DNA from: Tillandsia leiboldiana
Taxonomy: Eukaryota; Streptophyta; Magnoliopsida; Poales; Bromeliaceae
Assembly: GCA_029204045.2 (NCBI GenBank)
Contig: JAQNDB010000108.1
Location: forward strand, 1 to 64,000
Direction: 5' to 3'
DNA length: 64,000 nucleotides
A program made the position numbers and the translations under genes. A model generated the notes under the pieces. The model worked only from the letters and a program-made list of their open reading frames with translations. It ran no database searches and had not been told where the DNA came from. Shown here piece after piece: positions 54,290-64,000 of this stretch. Position 1 is the first letter of the stretch. Each line of letters opens with the position of its first letter.

Positions 54290-54700
54290 TGAGCCGCACG
54301 GGGCTGGGCATGCACCCAGCCCCGCATGCGGGCAGTGGCCCGCACGGGGCCGGGCACGCGCCCAGCCCCACGTGCGGGGGTGACCCGCACGGGGCCGGGC
54401 ACGCGCCCAGCCCCACGTGCGGGGGTGACCCGCACGGGGCCGGGCACGCGCCCAGCCCCCGTGCGGGGATGACCGCACGGGGCCGGGCACGCGCCCAGCC
54501 CCCGTGCGGGGGTGACCGCACGGGGCCGGGTACGCACCCAGCCCCACGTGCGGGGGCGACCCGCACGGGGCCAGGCACGCACCCATCCCCATGTGCGGGA
54601 GTAGACCCGCATGGGGCCGGGCGCGTGCCCCGCCCCACGTGCGGGGGTGAACCCGCACGGGGCTGGGCACGCGCACAGCCCCGTGTACGGGCGGGGAGCC
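54290..54700 (+). repeat. GC-rich 43-45-bp tandem array in GB LTR
   Basis: Units CCCAGCCCCACGTGCGGGGG and CCGCACGGGGCCGGGCACGC at about 45-bp spacing. ORFs up to 268 codons in several frames are artefacts. Confidence 0.9.
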
Positions 54701-56314
54701 GCTCGGGACCGGGCGCCGAACCGGCGGGTCATGCCGCGGGAGGCTGTTTGACCGTGATTTTTATTCGAGTCTTGGTGCTGACTTTTCCTTGCGGCAGGTG
54801 TGTGAGCCCGGGCGAGCGTGTCGGGACGCGAGGAAAGTCGAGCATTGATCGCTACAAGTGACAGGTGGGTTTTATTTACTTTGTCCTAGCCTCTAACTCT
54901 ATCATGTTGGACGGGGTCTATTCTAAGTGTACTGGGGTTAAATAGTGATGGGTGATAGCTTATGCATGTTAGTGGGTTCTTCATAGTGTTTAGCGTCGGT
55001 CTCCGACGGTCGTTCTCCTTTTGATAACTATATGTTGGCGGGCCACCTTCGAGTGCACGTATTATTACCTTGATTTTGATTATACATGATAGTGGGTTAC
55101 TTTTGATCGCATATGCTACGGTTTTGCTTTTGATTATACACTTTACCGCGTTACTCTTGTTATATATATTATGATGCTGACATGATGGTGGTTATGTTAC
55201 TTGGCTCGAGGCTGCAACACGCACACCGGCGGTTTGGCCACCGCAAAGGGTGCGCTTTTCCGGAAAAGTGGTCTATGACCCATGTATACCCACGAGGTGA
55301 CGTAGTGGGGCCCCTTATTAGTTGTGGGGTTGAGGCGCCGAGGTGCGAGCGGTGCGACCCGTCGGTTTAGTTGTCCGACGTGGTCAGGTTTCTGCAGGTA
55401 CGGTATGGGCCGTCGGTTTAGTTGTCCGACGTGGCCGGGTATTACAGGATACAGGTGTACAGGTTGCCTTCCTCCCTTGAGAGGGTGGTTGCTCCGGTTG
55501 TCTTCACGGTTTGTTTTATTATATTCTCCTGCTCTACTACTTTTACGTCACTGACTTCCCACTTCGTGACAGGGTTCAGACGAGGGGAGACGTAGGCGGT
55601 GGTGAGGACGGGACAGGAGCAGCTGGGTCGCTGGGGACCCTGGACTGTATTTCCTTTTCTTTCTTGCATTTCATTTACATTGTAGTTATGTGAGAGGTTC
55701 TCGATACCCTCGTGGGGTCGGCGTGGATGTCGGTATGGGTTGCATTTAATTATCCTCTTATGCGTTACTCTCCCTTTTAAATTTTGTTGGCCATTCGAAA
55801 ATGAAAAAGGCAAAAGCAAAAGAAAAGATTGCGAAAACCATTTTTAAAATCGAAGTGTCGTGTGGGCACTGGTTTCAAAACCCTGTGGATTTATGGATTT
55901 CAAAAAGGGATTTCAAAACTTGGTGTCGGGTGGGCACCGTTTTCAAAACCTTGTGGATTTATGCTGATTTCGAAATTCGCTTTCAAAACGTAAGCGCCGG
56001 GTAGGCGCTCTTTTTAAAACTGTGGATTTATCCTTTCCAAACTGATCGGCCATACGTTTCAAATAAGTTAGAATGCTGGTTGTATGTTAATAATTGTTGT
56101 GATTGAATGGTTGTGTATGTTTGAACATGTACTGAATGCTACGCCGTGCACATACAGGGGAGACTCTGTCCGTTTGCAGAGTGATCCTGTATGTTTGCGG
56201 GTCTGGGCATGCGCCGGGGAAGAGGGGTTCGCTTTTACATAAAAAATTTTTACACGTCAAATGTTTGACTTTTATGAATCGTTTCCGCTAAAACAAAACC
56301 CCCGGGGCGTGACA

Positions 56315-57766
56315 AAACAAGGTACAATTGCCGGAAACCCGACACTAAATCCCAAAGGAAAAACCCACCTGTCACGTGTAGTGATCAACTCTCGACTCAC
56401 CCGCGTCCCGGCGCGCTCCCCGAAACTACAAAGGAATCCCCGGAAAGGGAATCAGTACCCACCAAACGCCGTCAATGAAAAACAATTACACTATCCGGTT
56501 CCCGTCCCGGAACGGGACCCTTGGTTCCGACGGGGGCGACGTCGGTGACCGTGGCGGAGGTGACCCCGCGCCGTCGCTGTCCGCGCGTGCGCATGAACCC
56601 GTGCGGTGTCAGACCCGCACGGCGCCCGGCCCCGCGCGGCGCCCAGCCCCGCGCGGCACCCACGCATGCGGGCGACCCCGCGCGGCGCCCAGCCCGTGCG
56701 GCGCCCCAGCATTCGGGCGACCCCGCGCGGCGCCCAGCCCGCGCGGGTGCACTGCCCGCATGCGCTGGCTGCCCCGCGCGGTGCCCAGCCCCGCGCGGCG
56801 CCCAGCCCGCGCGGGTGCACTGCCCGCATGCGCGGCTGCCCCGCGCGGTGCCCAGCCCCGCGCGGCACCCCCGCATGCGGGCGGCCCCGCGCGGCGCCCA
56901 GCCCACGCCGGTGCACTGCCCGCATGCGCGGGCAGCCCCACGCGGCCCCCCCGCATGCGGGCGGCCCCGCGCGTCGCCCATCCTGCGCGGGTGCACTGCC
57001 CACATGCCCGGGCTGCCCCGCGCGGCATCAAGCCCGCGCGGGTGCCCTGCCGGCAGGTGGCTCGCCCCTCCCCCGCCTCCTAGGGCATCGGGTGCCCCAC
57101 CTCCGAACACTCCAAGAACTCCCTCCCCTTTGCTCGAAACGAGAAACGAAAAGGGGAAACGAAAGCACGGCTCACCTCGGTTTCGTTGGCTAGGGTTGAA
57201 CGAGGGGGATCGTCCCGTTCTTGCGTGCCCGGTTTCGTAGGGTGTGCGGTCGTTCCTCCCTCTCCTCGGTCGTGCCGCTTCGGTTCTCCACGCCGATCGA
57301 TGGGAAGAAGGTAGCGTTGGGGGGGGAAGGCGGCTCCTCGTCTGCGCTCGGGGTATTGTAAGCCTAGGGTGCGAGAAGTGGGAATAGCCGAACCCTAACC
57401 CCAAACCACAAGATAAACCGATCGGTTCAAAAGAATAGTGGGAATTAACCCCAAATCTCAAACAGATAGACTAGGGCGATCGGTCACAAACCAGGGTCCG
57501 GTCTGCCTCGAAGACCGTGTAAGTCGTCTAAACTGCTAGCAACCTTCCGGAATTTATTCCGGGAGATTCCGGAGTCGGAATCCAACACCGATCGCGTCGC
57601 CGTTCTCCGTTTCGCGAGCTTTATTGTCTAAAAATACCCGCGAGCCCTGACGGTCTGCCCAGAAACAAAGAAATATTAGCCACCCTCCAGACCCCTTAGG
57701 CGAACCGCGGTGCAAAATAAAACTAACGGAGAGAACCAAAGTATTTTAAAACCCGTGGCTACTACA
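56315..57766 (-). repeat. GA 3' LTR, partial, inverted
   Basis: The minus strand starts TGTAGTAGCCACGGG at 57766 and matches the 5' LTR (14756 onward) until CCTTGTTT, where it meets the GB LTR end at 56314. It carries the GC-rich array and a G8 run where the 5' LTR has C19. AAACA (56315-56319) is the expected target duplication of the second GB insertion. Confidence 0.85.
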
Positions 57767-57802
57767 CCACTCACCTCTTAAAACGGGTTTCGTCCCCGAA
57801 AC
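57767..57802 (-). promoter_or_regulatory. GA polypurine tract region
   Basis: The minus strand reads AAGAGGTGAGTGG before the LTR start TGTAGTAG, preceded by the conserved GTTTCGGGGACGAAAC stretch seen in all gypsy elements here. Confidence 0.75.
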
Positions 57803-58981
57803 TCAATCCTGGGTTGCGGTGAAAAGGTCGGGGTAGCACTCCCTCATTTTTTACTCTAGCTCCCACGTCGCTTCTCGCTCCTCATGGTTGCTCCAGAGCA
57901 CCTTCACGTAGGGGATGGCTCGATTTCGCAGCGATTTGCTTTCCCTTGCTAGGATTCTCACTGGGGTTTCCTCGAAGCATAGGTCTTCCTTAAGTTCGAG
58001 TGCAGAGACGTCCAGGACGTGTGATGGGTCGGAGAGGTACTTCCGGAGCATTGAAACGTGGAACAGGTCGTGGACTCGGTCGAGGTTTGGTGGTAGGGCA
58101 AGGCGGTAGGCCACTGGGCCAATGCGCTCCAGGATCTCGAATGGCCCCACAAACCGTGGGCTCAGCTTGCCCTTCAGCCCAAAACGCTTGATTCCTCTGG
58201 ATGGCGAGACCCGCAAAAACACGTGCTCTCCCACTTGGAATTCCAAGTCGCGGCGCCTCTGGTCTGCGTTGCTCTTCTGTCGGCTTTGGGCGGTCAGCAA
58301 ACGCTGCTTGATGAGGCGTACCTTTTCTTCAGTTTCTTCCACTAAGTCGGGTCCCAAGAACTTCCGTTCTCCCAAATCGTCCCAACAGATTGGGGATCGG
58401 CAGCACCTCCCGTATAAGGCTTCGTAGGGCGCCATCTGTATGCTAGCCTGGTAGCTGTTGTTGTAAGCGAATTCCACAAGAGGAAGGTAGCGTGCCCAAC
58501 GTACCCCCCAGTCAAGTACATAGGCGCGAAGCAGGTCTTCGAGAGTCTGTATCACTCGCTCCGACTGTCCGTCCGTCTGGGGGTGGAAGGCTGTGCTGAA
58601 CTGTAGCTTGGTCCCCATGGCCTGCTGTAGACTCTGCCAAAACTTCGAGACAAAGCGCGTGTCTCTATCCGAGGTGATCGATGCTGGCACTCCATGCAGT
58701 CTCACGATCTCGCTGATGTAGACTTGAGCTAACCGCTCTCGGGTCCAGGTTGTATGAATGGGCAAGAAGTGTGCTGACTTAGTTAACTGGTCCACTATGA
58801 CCCAAATCGCATCGTGCCCCTGCTGTGAGCGTGGAAACCCTGAGACGAAGTCCATGGTGATCTGGTCCCACTTCCACTCCGGCACCGGTAAGGGCTGCAA
58901 CTTTCCCGCAGGTCGTTGATGCTCCGCCTTTATCTGTTGACATACCAGGCAGTGAGCCACATGTCGTGTCACATCCCCCTT
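57803..58981 (-). pseudogene. pol: GA integrase (second part of pol, inverted)
   Basis: The minus frame starts at 'DVTRHVAHCLVCQQIK' (CX2C half of the HHCC zinc finger), followed by the core with D in 'TMDFVSGF', D in 'SDRDTRF' and E in 'QSERVIQTLED', then a basic region and the C-terminal 'RPVRI/VKVLWSNHEEREATW' segment typical of plant chromoviruses. TAA at 57851-57853 replaces a Ser codon (GB: TCA) about 16 codons before the ancestral end near 57803. The upstream TAG at 58994 separates it from RNase H. Confidence 0.9.
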
Positions 58982-58993
58982 CAGCTTAACCCA

Positions 58994-60121
58994 CTAGAAG
59001 GTCTGCTTGAGGTCCCTGTACATCTTCGTGCCCCCCGGGTGCGCCGCATAAGGGGCGCGGTGTGCCTCTGCCAGAATCTCCTCCCTCAACTCCGACGAAT
59101 CCGGCACGCAAAACCGCCCGCGGAACCGTATGATGCCGTCGCCTCCCACCGAAAAGTCGTTCTCCTGGTTCGGGGAGATCTTGTCTCGAACGAGCTGTAA
59201 GTGCGAGTCGGCCCGTTGTCCTTCCCGGATCTTCTCGAATAGCATCGGCTTGACTACCAAGGTTAAAAGTTGCGCAACCGTGCCCGCTGGTACTACCTCC
59301 AACTTCAATCGTGCGAATTCCGCGATCAGGCTGCTCTGCTCAGTTATCGCGCCTCCAGACAACCCTTCTTGTTGCCCCTTCCTGCTCAAAGCGTCCGCCA
59401 CCACGTTTGCCTTCCCGGGGTGGTATTGAATTGTTAGATCGTAATCCTTCGATAATTCAAGCCACCGCCTCTGCCGCAAATTCAGCTCCTTTTGGGTGAA
59501 CAGGTACTTAAGACTTTGGTGGTCTGAAAAGACGTTACAGTGGACACCAAAGAGGTAGTGTCTCCATAACTTTAGAACGAAGACCACTGCAGCCAGCTCC
59601 AAATCATGTATTGGGTAGTTCCTCTCGTAATCCTTCAGTTGCCTGGATGCGTAGGCTATTACTTTCCCCTGTTGCATCAGAACACCCCCATGGCCGATCC
59701 TTGATGCGTCGCAGTACACTTCATGATCCTCTCCGGGTATCGGTAGTACAAGTATTGGTGCCCTGGTTAGCCTTCTTTTGAGTTCCTCGAAGCTCTCCTG
59801 GAATTTAGCTATCCATATAAACTTCTCCCCTTTTCTAGTCAACCGGTTTAAAGGGGTAGCAATCTTCGCGAAACCTTCGACGAAGCGTCTGGAATATCCT
59901 GCCAGGCCCAGGAAACTGCGGATCTCTGTCACCGTCGTCGGCGGCTGCCAGTCGATCACCGATTCCACCTTCTTGGGGTCCACGGCGATTCCCTTCACCG
60001 AGATCACGTGCCCTAGGAATCCCACCTCGCGTAGACAGAATTCACACTTCTTGAGCTTAGCGAACAGCTTCTGCTCCCTGAGAGTTTGGAGAATCGTTCA
60101 TAAATGGTCCTCGTGCTCCTC
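58994..60121 (-). pseudogene. pol: GA reverse transcriptase thumb/connection and RNase H (inverted)
   Basis: Reading from 60121 (minus) continues exactly where 18516 stops: 'EEHEDHL', a TGA (60098-60100, probably from CGA), then 'GFLGHVISV', 'FLGLAGYSRRF', RNase H 'EVYCDASRIGHGGVLMQQ', 'HDLELAAVVFVLK' and 'NVVADALSRK'. It ends with a TAG (58994-58996) in place of Trp in the 'YWWPK' motif, just before the second half of the integrase zinc finger. Together with 17000-18516 this completes one pol, now in two opposite halves. Confidence 0.92.
60117..60121. repeat. TCCTC at GA/GB junction, right breakpoint
   Basis: Reverse complement of GAGGA at 18512-18516, in the correct place in the pol reading. 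Confidence 0.85.
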
Positions 60122-61491
60122 TGTCACGCCCCGGGGGTTTTGTTTTAGCGGAAATGATTCATAAAAGTCAAACATTTGACGTATAAAATTTTTTTTTGTA
60201 AAAGCGAACCCCTCTTCCCCGGCGCATGCCCAGGCCCGCCACACATACAGGATCACTCTGCAAACGGACAGAGTCTCCCCTGTATGTGCACGGCGTAGCA
60301 TTCAGTACATGTTCAAACATACACAACCATTCAATCACAACAATTATTAACATACAACCAGTATTCTAACTTATTTGAAACGTATGGCCGATCAGTTTGG
60401 AAAGGATAAATCCACAGTTTTAAAAAGATCGCCTACCCGGCGCTTACGTTTTGAAAGCGAATTTCGAAATCAGCATAAAACCACAAGGTTTTGAAAACGG
60501 TGCCCACCCGACACCAAGTTTTGAAATCCCTTTTTCAAATCCATAAATCCACAGGGTTTTGAAACCAGTGCCCACACGACACTTCGATTTTAAAAACGGT
60601 TTTCGCAATCTTTTCTTTTGCTTTTGCCTTTTTCATTTTCGAATGGCCAACAAAATTTAAAAGAGAGAGTAACGCATAAGAGGATAATTAAATGCAACCC
60701 ATACCGACATCCACGCCGACCCCACGAGGGTATCGAGAACCTCTCACATAACTACAATGTAAATGAAATGCAAGAAAGAAAAGGAAATACAGTCCAGGGT
60801 CCCCAGCGACCCAGCTGCTCCTGTCCCGTCCTCACCACCGCCTACGTCTCCCCCCGTCTGAACCCTGTCACGTAGTGGGAAGTCAGTGACGTAAAAGTAG
60901 TAGAGCAGGAGAATATAATAAAACAAACCGTGAAGACAACCGGAGCAACCACCCTCTCAAGGGAGGAAGGCAACCTCCCACGTGAAGAGGAGGGTTTGGG
61001 GGAAAACGCTCTTGTCCGCGCTCGGGGTATCGTGCGTTAGGGTAAGAGGAAGAAGAAGGGGGGGTTCCTAAAACCTAATCCCCAAACGCCAAAATTAAAT
61101 AGTTGTTTTGGCACAATCGGACTAAACCCAAATTGGAAAATAAAAGATTGGGCGAATGTGAAATGGGGTGGTTAAAACCGAAACCTCAAGCAAAGCGACA
61201 GGTTGATTCGGGGGCGAACCAGGGTCCGATCTGCCTCGGTACTTGTGGAAGTCACCTGAACCGTACTAAACTTTCGGAATTTATTTCGGGAGATTCCGGA
61301 GTCGGAATCCAAAACCGATCGCGCCGCCAGTCTCCGTTTCGCGAGCTTTATTATCCAAAAATACCCGCGAGCCCCGATGGTCTGCCCAGAACGAAGGAAA
61401 AATAAATCACACCCCAGACCCCTTTAGTCGAAAAGGTTTAATAAAATTCAAAGGGATGACCAAAATGGAAAATAAACTCGCGGTTATTACA
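60122..61491 (-). repeat. GB 3' LTR (minus), with internal deletion
   Basis: 1370 bp, TGTAATAACC to GGGGCGTGACA on the minus strand. Compared with the plus copy it lacks the equivalent of 53999-55460 (1462 bp, including the poly-C and GC-rich arrays), replaced by a single G at about 60980. Confidence 0.9.
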
Positions 61492-64000
61492 CCACTCACC
61501 TCTAAAAACGAGTTTCGTCCTCGAAACTCAAACCTGGGTGGTGGTGAAAAGGTCGGGGTAGCACTCCCTCATTCTTGATTCCAGCTCCCAAGTTGCTTCT
61601 CGCTCCTCATGGTTGCTCCAGAGTACCTTCACGTAAGGGATAGCTCGGTTTCACAGCGATTTGGTCTCTCTTGCCAGGATCCTCACAGGGGTTTCTACGA
61701 AGCTTAGGTCCTCCTTAAGTTCGAGTGTAGAAGCATCCAGGATGTGTGAGGGGTTGGAGAGATACTTCCGGAGCATCGAGACGTGGAAGACGTCGTGGAC
61801 TCGGTCGAGGTTTGGTGGTAGGGCAAGGCGGTAAGCAACCGGGCCGATTCGCTCCAAGATCTCGAACGGCCCCACGAACCGTGGGCTCAGCTTGCCCCTC
61901 AGCCCGAACCGCTTAACTCCTCTGGACGGCGAGACCCGCAAGAAAACATGCTCTCCCACTTGGAATTCCAGGTCGCGGCGCCTTTGGTCCGCGTAGCTCT
62001 TCTGGCGACTCTGGGCGGTCAGCAGGCGCTGTCGGATAAGGCGTACCTTCTCTTCCGTCTCCTCCACTAAATCGGGTCCCAAGAATTTCCGTTCTCCCAA
62101 ATCGTCCCAACAAATCGGGGATCGGCAGCGCCTTCCATATAAGGCCTCGTAGGGCGCCATCTGGATGCTGGCCTGGTAGCTGTTGTTGTAGGCGAATTCC
62201 ACGAGAGGTAGGTAGCGTGACCACCCGATCCCCCAGTCTAGTACACAGGCGCGAAGCAGGTCTTCGAGGGTTCGTATCACACGCTCCGACTGTCCGTCCG
62301 TCTGAGGGTGGAAGGCTGTGCTGAACTGTAGTTTGGTCCCCATGGCCCGCTGAAGGCTCTGCCAAAACTTCGAGACAAAGCGCGTGTCTCTGTCCGAGGT
62401 GATCGATGCCGGCACTCCATGTAATCTCACGATCTCGCTGATATAAGCTTGGGCTAACCGTTCTCGGGTCCATGTCGTATGGATTGGCAGGAAGTGTGCT
62501 GACTTGGTTAACCGGTCGACTACGACCCAAATTGCGTCGTGGCCCTGTTGTGAGCGTGGGAAACCCGTGACAAAGTCCATGGTGATCTGATCCCACTTCC
62601 ACTCTGGCACCGGTAGAGGCTGTAGCTTCCCTGCTGGTCGCTGATGTTCGGCCTTTATTTGTTGGCACACTAGGCAATGAGCTACGTGTCGGGTGACGTC
62701 CCCCTTCATTTTGGGCCACCAGTAGATCTGTTTGAGGTCCCTGTACATCTTCGTGCCCCCTGGATGTGCCGCATAAGGGGCCCGGTGTGCCTCTGTCAAA
62801 ATTTCCTCCTTCAACTCCGACGAATCCGGCACGCAGATCTGTCTGCAGAACCGTAGGGTGCCGTCGTCTTCCACTGCAAAGTCGCTCTCTTGGTCCAGGG
62901 AAAATTTGTCTCGTACGCGCTGTAAGTGTGGGTCGGTCTGCTGTCCCTCCCGGATCTTCTCAAGTAACGTCGGCTTGACCACCAAGGTTAGAAGTTGCAT
63001 AACCGTGCCTGTCGGCACCACCTCCAACTGCATTCGTGCGAACTCCGCTATCAAGTGGTTCTGCTCCGTTATCGCGCTCCTTGACGCCCCTTCTTGGCGC
63101 CCTTTCCTGCTCAAGGCGTCCGCCACCACGTTTGCCTTTCCGGGATGGTATTGAATCGTCAAGTCGTAATCCTTCAACAACTCCAGCCACCGCCTCTGCC
63201 GCAGGTTTAATTCTTTTTGGGTAAAGATGTACTTAAGACTTTGATGATCCGAGAAGACGTTACAGTGGACTCCAAAGAGATAGTGCCTCCATAGTTTTAA
63301 AACGAAGACTACTGCGGCCAGCTCCAAGTCGTGTATCAGGTAGTTCTTTTCGTAGTCCTTCAGTTGCCTGGATGCGTAGGCAATCACTTTCCCCTGTTGC
63401 ATCAGAACACCGCCCAGACCGATCCTCGATGCATCGCAGTACACTTCGTAATCCTCTCCGGGTGTCGGTAGCACAAGAATTGGTGCCCTGGTTAACCTCC
63501 TTTTGAGTTCCTCAAAACTCTCCTGGCATTTGGCCGTCCATATGAACTTCTCCCCTTTTCTGGTTAACCAATTTAAAGGGGTAGCAATCTTCGCGAAACC
63601 CTCTACAAAACGCCTGTAATATCCTGCCAATCCTAGGAAACTGCGGACCTCTGTCACCGTCGTCGGCGGCTGCCAGTCGACCACGGATTCCACCTTCTTC
63701 GGATCCACGGCGATTCCCCGCGCCGAGATCACATGTCCTAGGAAGCCGACTTCGCATAGCCAGAACTCACACTTCTTGAGTTTAGCGAAAAGCTCCTGTT
63801 CTCTGAGAGTTTGAAGGATTGTTTGCAGATGGTCCTCGTGCTCCTCGTCGGTAGTGGAATAAATCAGGATGTCGTCGATGAAAACCACCACAAACCGATC
63901 CAGGAAGGGTCTGAAGATCCGGTTCATCCTATCCATGAAGACTGCGGGGGCGTTCGTGAGTCCGAAAGGCATAACCGTGAACTCGTAGTGGCCATACCAG
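61492..64000 (-). mobile_element. GB interior (partial, runs off window)
   Basis: Directly beside its 3' LTR lies a polypurine-type stretch (minus strand TAGAGGTGAGTGG), then pol on the minus strand. The 5' part (RT fingers, protease, gag, 5' LTR) must lie beyond base 64000. Confidence 0.9.
61651..64000 (-). CDS. pol: GB pol: reverse transcriptase, RNase H and integrase (partial)
   Basis: Open to the window edge; the first visible residues are 'WYGHYEFTV' before the Met at 63972. Numbered from that Met: FIDD (31-34), RNase H D180, E217 and D285, integrase zinc finger with C433 and C436, and DDE at D466, D527 and E563 (35 residues between the last two). A C-terminal 'RPVRILARETKSL' follows, then a TGA (61651-61653) where GA has Arg. 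The homologous frame continues to a stop at about 61528, so 41 codons of the chromodomain-like tail are cut off. Catalytic residues are intact; this is the best-preserved gypsy enzyme here and a plausible helper type for E1, E3 and E4. Confidence 0.95.
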   Translation of the reverse strand, partial: WYGHYEFTVMPFGLTNAPAVFMDRMNRIFRPFLDRFVVVFIDDILIYSTTDEEHEDHLQTILQTLREQELFAKLKKCEFWLCEVGFLGHVISARGIAVDPKKVESVVDWQPPTTVTEVRSFLGLAGYYRRFVEGFAKIATPLNWLTRKGEKFIWTAKCQESFEELKRRLTRAPILVLPTPGEDYEVYCDASRIGLGGVLMQQGKVIAYASRQLKDYEKNYLIHDLELAAVVFVLKLWRHYLFGVHCNVFSDHQSLKYIFTQKELNLRQRRWLELLKDYDLTIQYHPGKANVVADALSRKGRQEGASRSAITEQNHLIAEFARMQLEVVPTGTVMQLLTLVVKPTLLEKIREGQQTDPHLQRVRDKFSLDQESDFAVEDDGTLRFCRQICVPDSSELKEEILTEAHRAPYAAHPGGTKMYRDLKQIYWWPKMKGDVTRHVAHCLVCQQIKAEHQRPAGKLQPLPVPEWKWDQITMDFVTGFPRSQQGHDAIWVVVDRLTKSAHFLPIHTTWTRERLAQAYISEIVRLHGVPASITSDRDTRFVSKFWQSLQRAMGTKLQFSTAFHPQTDGQSERVIRTLEDLLRACVLDWGIGWSRYLPLVEFAYNNSYQASIQMAPYEALYGRRCRSPICWDDLGERKFLGPDLVEETEEKVRLIRQRLLTAQSRQKSYADQRRRDLEFQVGEHVFLRVSPSRGVKRFGLRGKLSPRFVGPFEILERIGPVAYRLALPPNLDRVHDVFHVSMLRKYLSNPSHILDASTLELKEDLSFVETPVRILARETKSL

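Larger units (their letters stand above)
18517..56314 (+). mobile_element. GB LTR (plus), interrupted by S1
   Basis: Left part 18517-18855 starts TGTAATAACCGCG. The right part resumes after the S1 insertion at 53825 and ends GGGGCGTGACA at 56314, giving about 2829 bp without S1. The antisense copy at 60122-61491 reads through the S1 insertion point without interruption, confirming the join. No GB internal region follows; GA LTR sequence starts at 56315. It is thus a solo LTR, or a hybrid LTR made by inversion. Confidence 0.88.

Noticed and set aside
53999..55460. The GB LTR length difference as loss of a spliced intron
   Set aside because: The deletion ends do not coincide with the GT/AG candidates, and the junction carries an extra G.

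Overview
The window is plant nuclear DNA made almost entirely of nested LTR retrotransposons. I found no host protein gene, rRNA, tRNA or CRISPR array. Plant origin is inferred from three things: primer-binding sites complementary to the initiator-Met tRNA 3' end (TGGTATCAGAGC), a Sirevirus-type Ty1/copia element with an envelope-like reading frame, and Ty3/gypsy chromovirus (Tekay/Del-like) polyproteins with very long LTRs. I cannot name the species. Working names: E1, E3 and E4 are large non-autonomous gypsy-derived elements; E2 is an LTR fragment; GA and GB are the Tekay-like elements; S1 and S2 are the Sireviruses.

Layout. 1-846 and 10575-11823 are unassigned repeat-like DNA interrupted by E1 (847-10569, minus strand, 2887-bp LTRs, target duplication TTTGC). 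A plus-strand LTR fragment (E2) ends at 14396. From 14756 to the window end lies one nest. GA supplies a 5' LTR, a truncated gag and the first half of pol up to the reverse transcriptase active site (14756-18516, plus). A GB LTR sits in GA pol (18517-56314), and that LTR is interrupted by S1 (18856-53819, duplication ATTCG). S1 gag was hit by E3 (20482-31218, plus, duplication CCTTA), by E4 (31310-41663, minus, right LTR truncated) and by S2 (41664-44691, minus, only gag and the 5' LTR remain). Then come S1 pol (about 45150-48372), a spacer that looks like an internal promoter, and an envelope-like ORF broken by a duplication (50011-51746). The S1 3' LTR is 52482-53819. After the GB LTR, the second half of GA reappears in the opposite orientation (56315-60121), followed by a second GB LTR (60122-61491, minus) and GB pol running off the edge (61492-64000, minus).

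History and function. The GA halves are in opposite orientation and meet GB LTRs exactly at gagga/tcctc. This is explained by an inversion through recombination between inverted GB copies. One deletion with 4-bp microhomology joined E4 to S2. GA, GB and S1 encode recognisable gag, protease, reverse transcriptase, RNase H and integrase, but all carry stops, frameshifts or breaks. E1, E3 and E4 keep only a gag trace, an integrase C-terminal trace, the primer-binding site and the polypurine tract, with tandem arrays where pol would be. They share the LTR terminus GGGGCGTGACA with GB, which suggests they were mobilised in trans by a Tekay-like integrase.

Best candidates for new biology are RNA/DNA structures rather than genes: (1) a leader hairpin with a TGCA palindromic loop about 160 nt after the 5' LTR in E1, E3 and E4; (2) three further hairpins in their LTRs with compensatory changes between families; (3) a row of short hairpins sharing the loop TGGATT in the S1/S2 LTR; (4) an LTR-like promoter module (CCGG palindromes, TATA box, GT-AG intron) in front of the S1 envelope-like ORF. 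All alignments, counts and foldings were done by eye.
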